This document shows, in pieces, positions 55,132 to 56,470 of a stretch of 56,470 nucleotides of DNA. The notes beneath the pieces were generated by a model. That model made no database searches. It worked only from the letters and a program-made list of their open reading frames with translations, and was not told the origin of the DNA. This stretch comes from an uncultured Lachnospiraceae bacterium (GTDB taxonomy: Bacteria; Bacillota; Clostridia; Lachnospirales; Lachnospiraceae): assembly GCA_947626395.1 (NCBI GenBank), contig CANQRU010000020.1, forward strand, positions 1 through 56,470, read 5' to 3'. The translations under genes were made by a program, and so were the position numbers. Position 1 is the stretch's first letter, and each line of letters opens with the position of its first letter.

Positions 55132-55974
55132 ATGAAAGTTCTGGTAACGGGCGTCAAAGGCCAGCTGGGCCACGACGTGGTAAATGAACTGGAAAAACGC
55201 GGCCACATCGCGATCGGCGTGGATATCGACGAGATGGATATCACGGACGCCGCTTCCGTGGAGCATGTGATAAAGGATGCGGCCCCCGACGCCGTGATCC
55301 ACTGTGCGGCTTACACGGCGGTGGACGCGGCGGAGGATAACGAGGATCTGTGCCGCCGTGTCAACGCGGGCGGTACGGCAAATATCGCGCGGGTCTGCAG
55401 GGAACTCGGCTGCAAGCTGATGTATATCAGCACTGATTACGTCTTCAACGGTCAGGGCACCCGTCCCTGGGAGCCGGACGATGAGCGCCAGCCGCTCAAT
55501 GTCTACGGCCAGACCAAGTACGAGGGCGAACTGGCGGTGGAGGAGCTTACGAAATATTTCATCGTGCGCATCGCCTGGGTCTTTGGCGTCAACGGAAAGA
55601 ATTTCATCAAGACCATGCTGAATCTGGGCAAGACCCGCGATACCCTGACCGTGGTCTGCGACCAGATCGGCTCGCCCACCTACACCTATGATCTGGCACG
55701 GCTTCTGGTGGATATGATCGGGACCGACCGCTACGGCCGCTACCACGCCACCAACGAGGGTCTGTGCAGCTGGCATGAATTTGCCGTGGAGATCTTCCGC
55801 CAGGCCGGCATGAACGTGAACGTGGTCCCGGTCACCAGCGACCAGTACCCGGCGAAAGCGAAGCGGCCCGCCAACAGCCGCATGGACAAGTCGAAACTGG
55901 ACGCGGCGGGCTTTGAGCGGCTGCCGTCGTGGCAGGACGCGCTGGGGAGGTATCTGAAGGAGTTGGGATATTAA
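55132..55974 (+). CDS. rfbD: dTDP-4-dehydrorhamnose reductase
   Basis: A 280-residue RmlD that completes dTDP-L-rhamnose with NAD(P)H. VLVTGVKGQLGHDVV, INCAAY-type VIHCAAYTAVDAAE, YISTDYVFNGQG and the YGQTKYEGE catalytic Tyr/Lys segment are present. AAAGGAGAAAG precedes the ATG. The epimerase gene rfbC, needed between RfbB and RfbD, is not in the window, so it must lie elsewhere or be replaced. Confidence 0.95.
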   Translation: MKVLVTGVKGQLGHDVVNELEKRGHIAIGVDIDEMDITDAASVEHVIKDAAPDAVIHCAAYTAVDAAEDNEDLCRRVNAGGTANIARVCRELGCKLMYISTDYVFNGQGTRPWEPDDERQPLNVYGQTKYEGELAVEELTKYFIVRIAWVFGVNGKNFIKTMLNLGKTRDTLTVVCDQIGSPTYTYDLARLLVDMIGTDRYGRYHATNEGLCSWHEFAVEIFRQAGMNVNVVPVTSDQYPAKAKRPANSRMDKSKLDAAGFERLPSWQDALGRYLKELGY

Positions 55975-56279
55975 AGAATTAATACTGTCAGATCCACTCG
56001 TCTGCGGTCAGAAAATCCCGGATATTCCCGCCGAACACCGCCTCTCGGATGCTTTTGTATATGTCAGTTACGGTGAAAAATTAAGCGGATGATCTGAATT
56101 TTATAAGATATAACTGATAAAATACAAATTTCGACGCAAATCGAAGATTATAGAAAGAAATAGTTGACATTGCAATTCGCTTTTAATATACTGAATAGCG
56201 AATTCGGTTCCTGGCAAGATATATTATTCGTGTCGGAACAGTCCCATGGAAGACAGAGGACAGAGAGAAGGAAATAGAA
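55975..56279. other. Intergenic stretch between rfbD and the MATE gene
   Basis: The stretch turns AT-rich after about 56080 and holds the MATE promoter. On the minus strand 55994-56068 would read a short peptide (VTDIYKSIREAVFGGNI and on to FLTADEWI) ended by a stop; with no start or ribosome site it may be the tail of a lost gene or chance. I see no terminator after rfbD. Confidence 0.4.
56164..56204 (+). promoter_or_regulatory. Promoter and dyad operator of the MATE gene
   Basis: TTGACA (56164-56169) and TATACT (56187-56192) are 17 bases apart. AATTCGC (56174-56180) and GCGAATT (56198-56204) form an inverted repeat that straddles the -10, a place where a repressor would block polymerase. 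Confidence 0.7.
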
Positions 56280-56470
56280 ATGTTTTTTCACAATGATCCA
56301 CTGATACATACCCATCGCCGTCCCCATCCGGTCACCGAGGAGGGGACGGCTTACTTATTCTCCAACCGGGATCTGGCCCGGCTGATCGGGCCGCTGATCG
56401 TCGAGCAGATCCTGGCCGTGACCGTAGGCATGATGGACACGATGATGGTGTCCAGCGCCGGCGAGGCGGC
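56280..56470 (+). CDS. MATE family efflux transporter, N-terminal part
   Basis: The gene runs off the window after 63 codons. A cytoplasmic head of about 30 residues (MFFHNDPLIHTHRRPHP at the start) is followed by the first MATE helix, LARLIGPLIVEQILAVTVGMMDTMMVSSAGEAA, which is the typical start of MATE proteins, exporters of cationic drugs and other small molecules by sodium or proton exchange. GAGAAGGAAA precedes the ATG. The strong promoter with a dyad over its -10 suggests inducible expression. Confidence 0.88.
   Translation, partial: MFFHNDPLIHTHRRPHPVTEEGTAYLFSNRDLARLIGPLIVEQILAVTVGMMDTMMVSSAGEA

Overview
The window reads as a chromosomal stretch of a GC-rich, spore-forming member of the Clostridia, most likely Lachnospiraceae. 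This is inferred from gene content and order: a dnaG-rpoD block, a pyrB-pyrI pair, a division and cell-wall (dcw) cluster that runs straight into spoIIGA-sigE, a Spo0E-like protein, a Csp-like subtilase and AddAB recombination genes. There is no phage, insertion sequence, CRISPR array or plasmid gene. Nearly all genes are intact; the clear exception is trmK, which carries a one-base frameshift in a G run.

Layout. 1-4068: end of a sugar-degradation cluster (GH43 fragment, GH3 glycosidase, YihS-like sugar isomerase). 4069-6094: a T-box-like leader followed by a Csp-like subtilisin. 6183-6905: a LexA box, a consensus promoter and a deoxyinosine DNA glycosylase. 7066-14444: dGTPase-like protein, dnaG, rpoD, trmK (broken), Nif3-like protein, uridine-kinase-like protein. 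14516-14864: RNase P RNA. 14918-16144: a secreted repeat protein. 16264-17606, minus strand: aspartate carbamoyltransferase pyrB-pyrI. 17810-21843: an ABC ATPase, a CARDB-like surface protein and a MacB-type permease. 21958-22041, minus: tRNA-Leu(CAG). 22274-22708, minus: a small membrane-anchored protein. 22877-31230: addB, addA and a zinc-ribbon protein. 31601-32698, minus: ychF. 32941-33973: lgt and a 52-residue Spo0E-like gene. 34051-49215: the dcw cluster (mraZ, rsmH, ftsL, two transpeptidase PBPs, mraY, murD, ftsW, murA, ftsQ, ftsZ), then spoIIGA and sigE. 49430-52844: an MFS transporter, a MerR-methyltransferase fusion and a DUF554 membrane protein. 53014-55974: rfbA, rfbB and rfbD for dTDP-rhamnose. 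56280 to the edge: start of a MATE transporter.

How it fits together. The dcw genes supply septal peptidoglycan synthesis and the Z ring, and spoIIGA-sigE uses the same septum as its cue for mother-cell transcription. Several control elements can be read directly: five GTGGG-like repeats at an exact 10-bp period before mraZ, a TTGACA/TATAAT promoter with a 21-bp spacer and a 0A-like box before spoIIGA, a LexA box before the glycosylase, a 19-bp-spacer promoter with an internal dyad before rfbA, and a 10-bp inverted repeat that would bury the start codon of the second PBP. A recurring oddity is in-frame, GC-rich tandem repeats inserted in otherwise conserved proteins (AddA, the MerR-methyltransferase, the ABC ATPase tail, possibly the FtsQ leader). 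I found no wholly new multi-gene system; the most unusual items are these regulatory structures and the repeat insertions.
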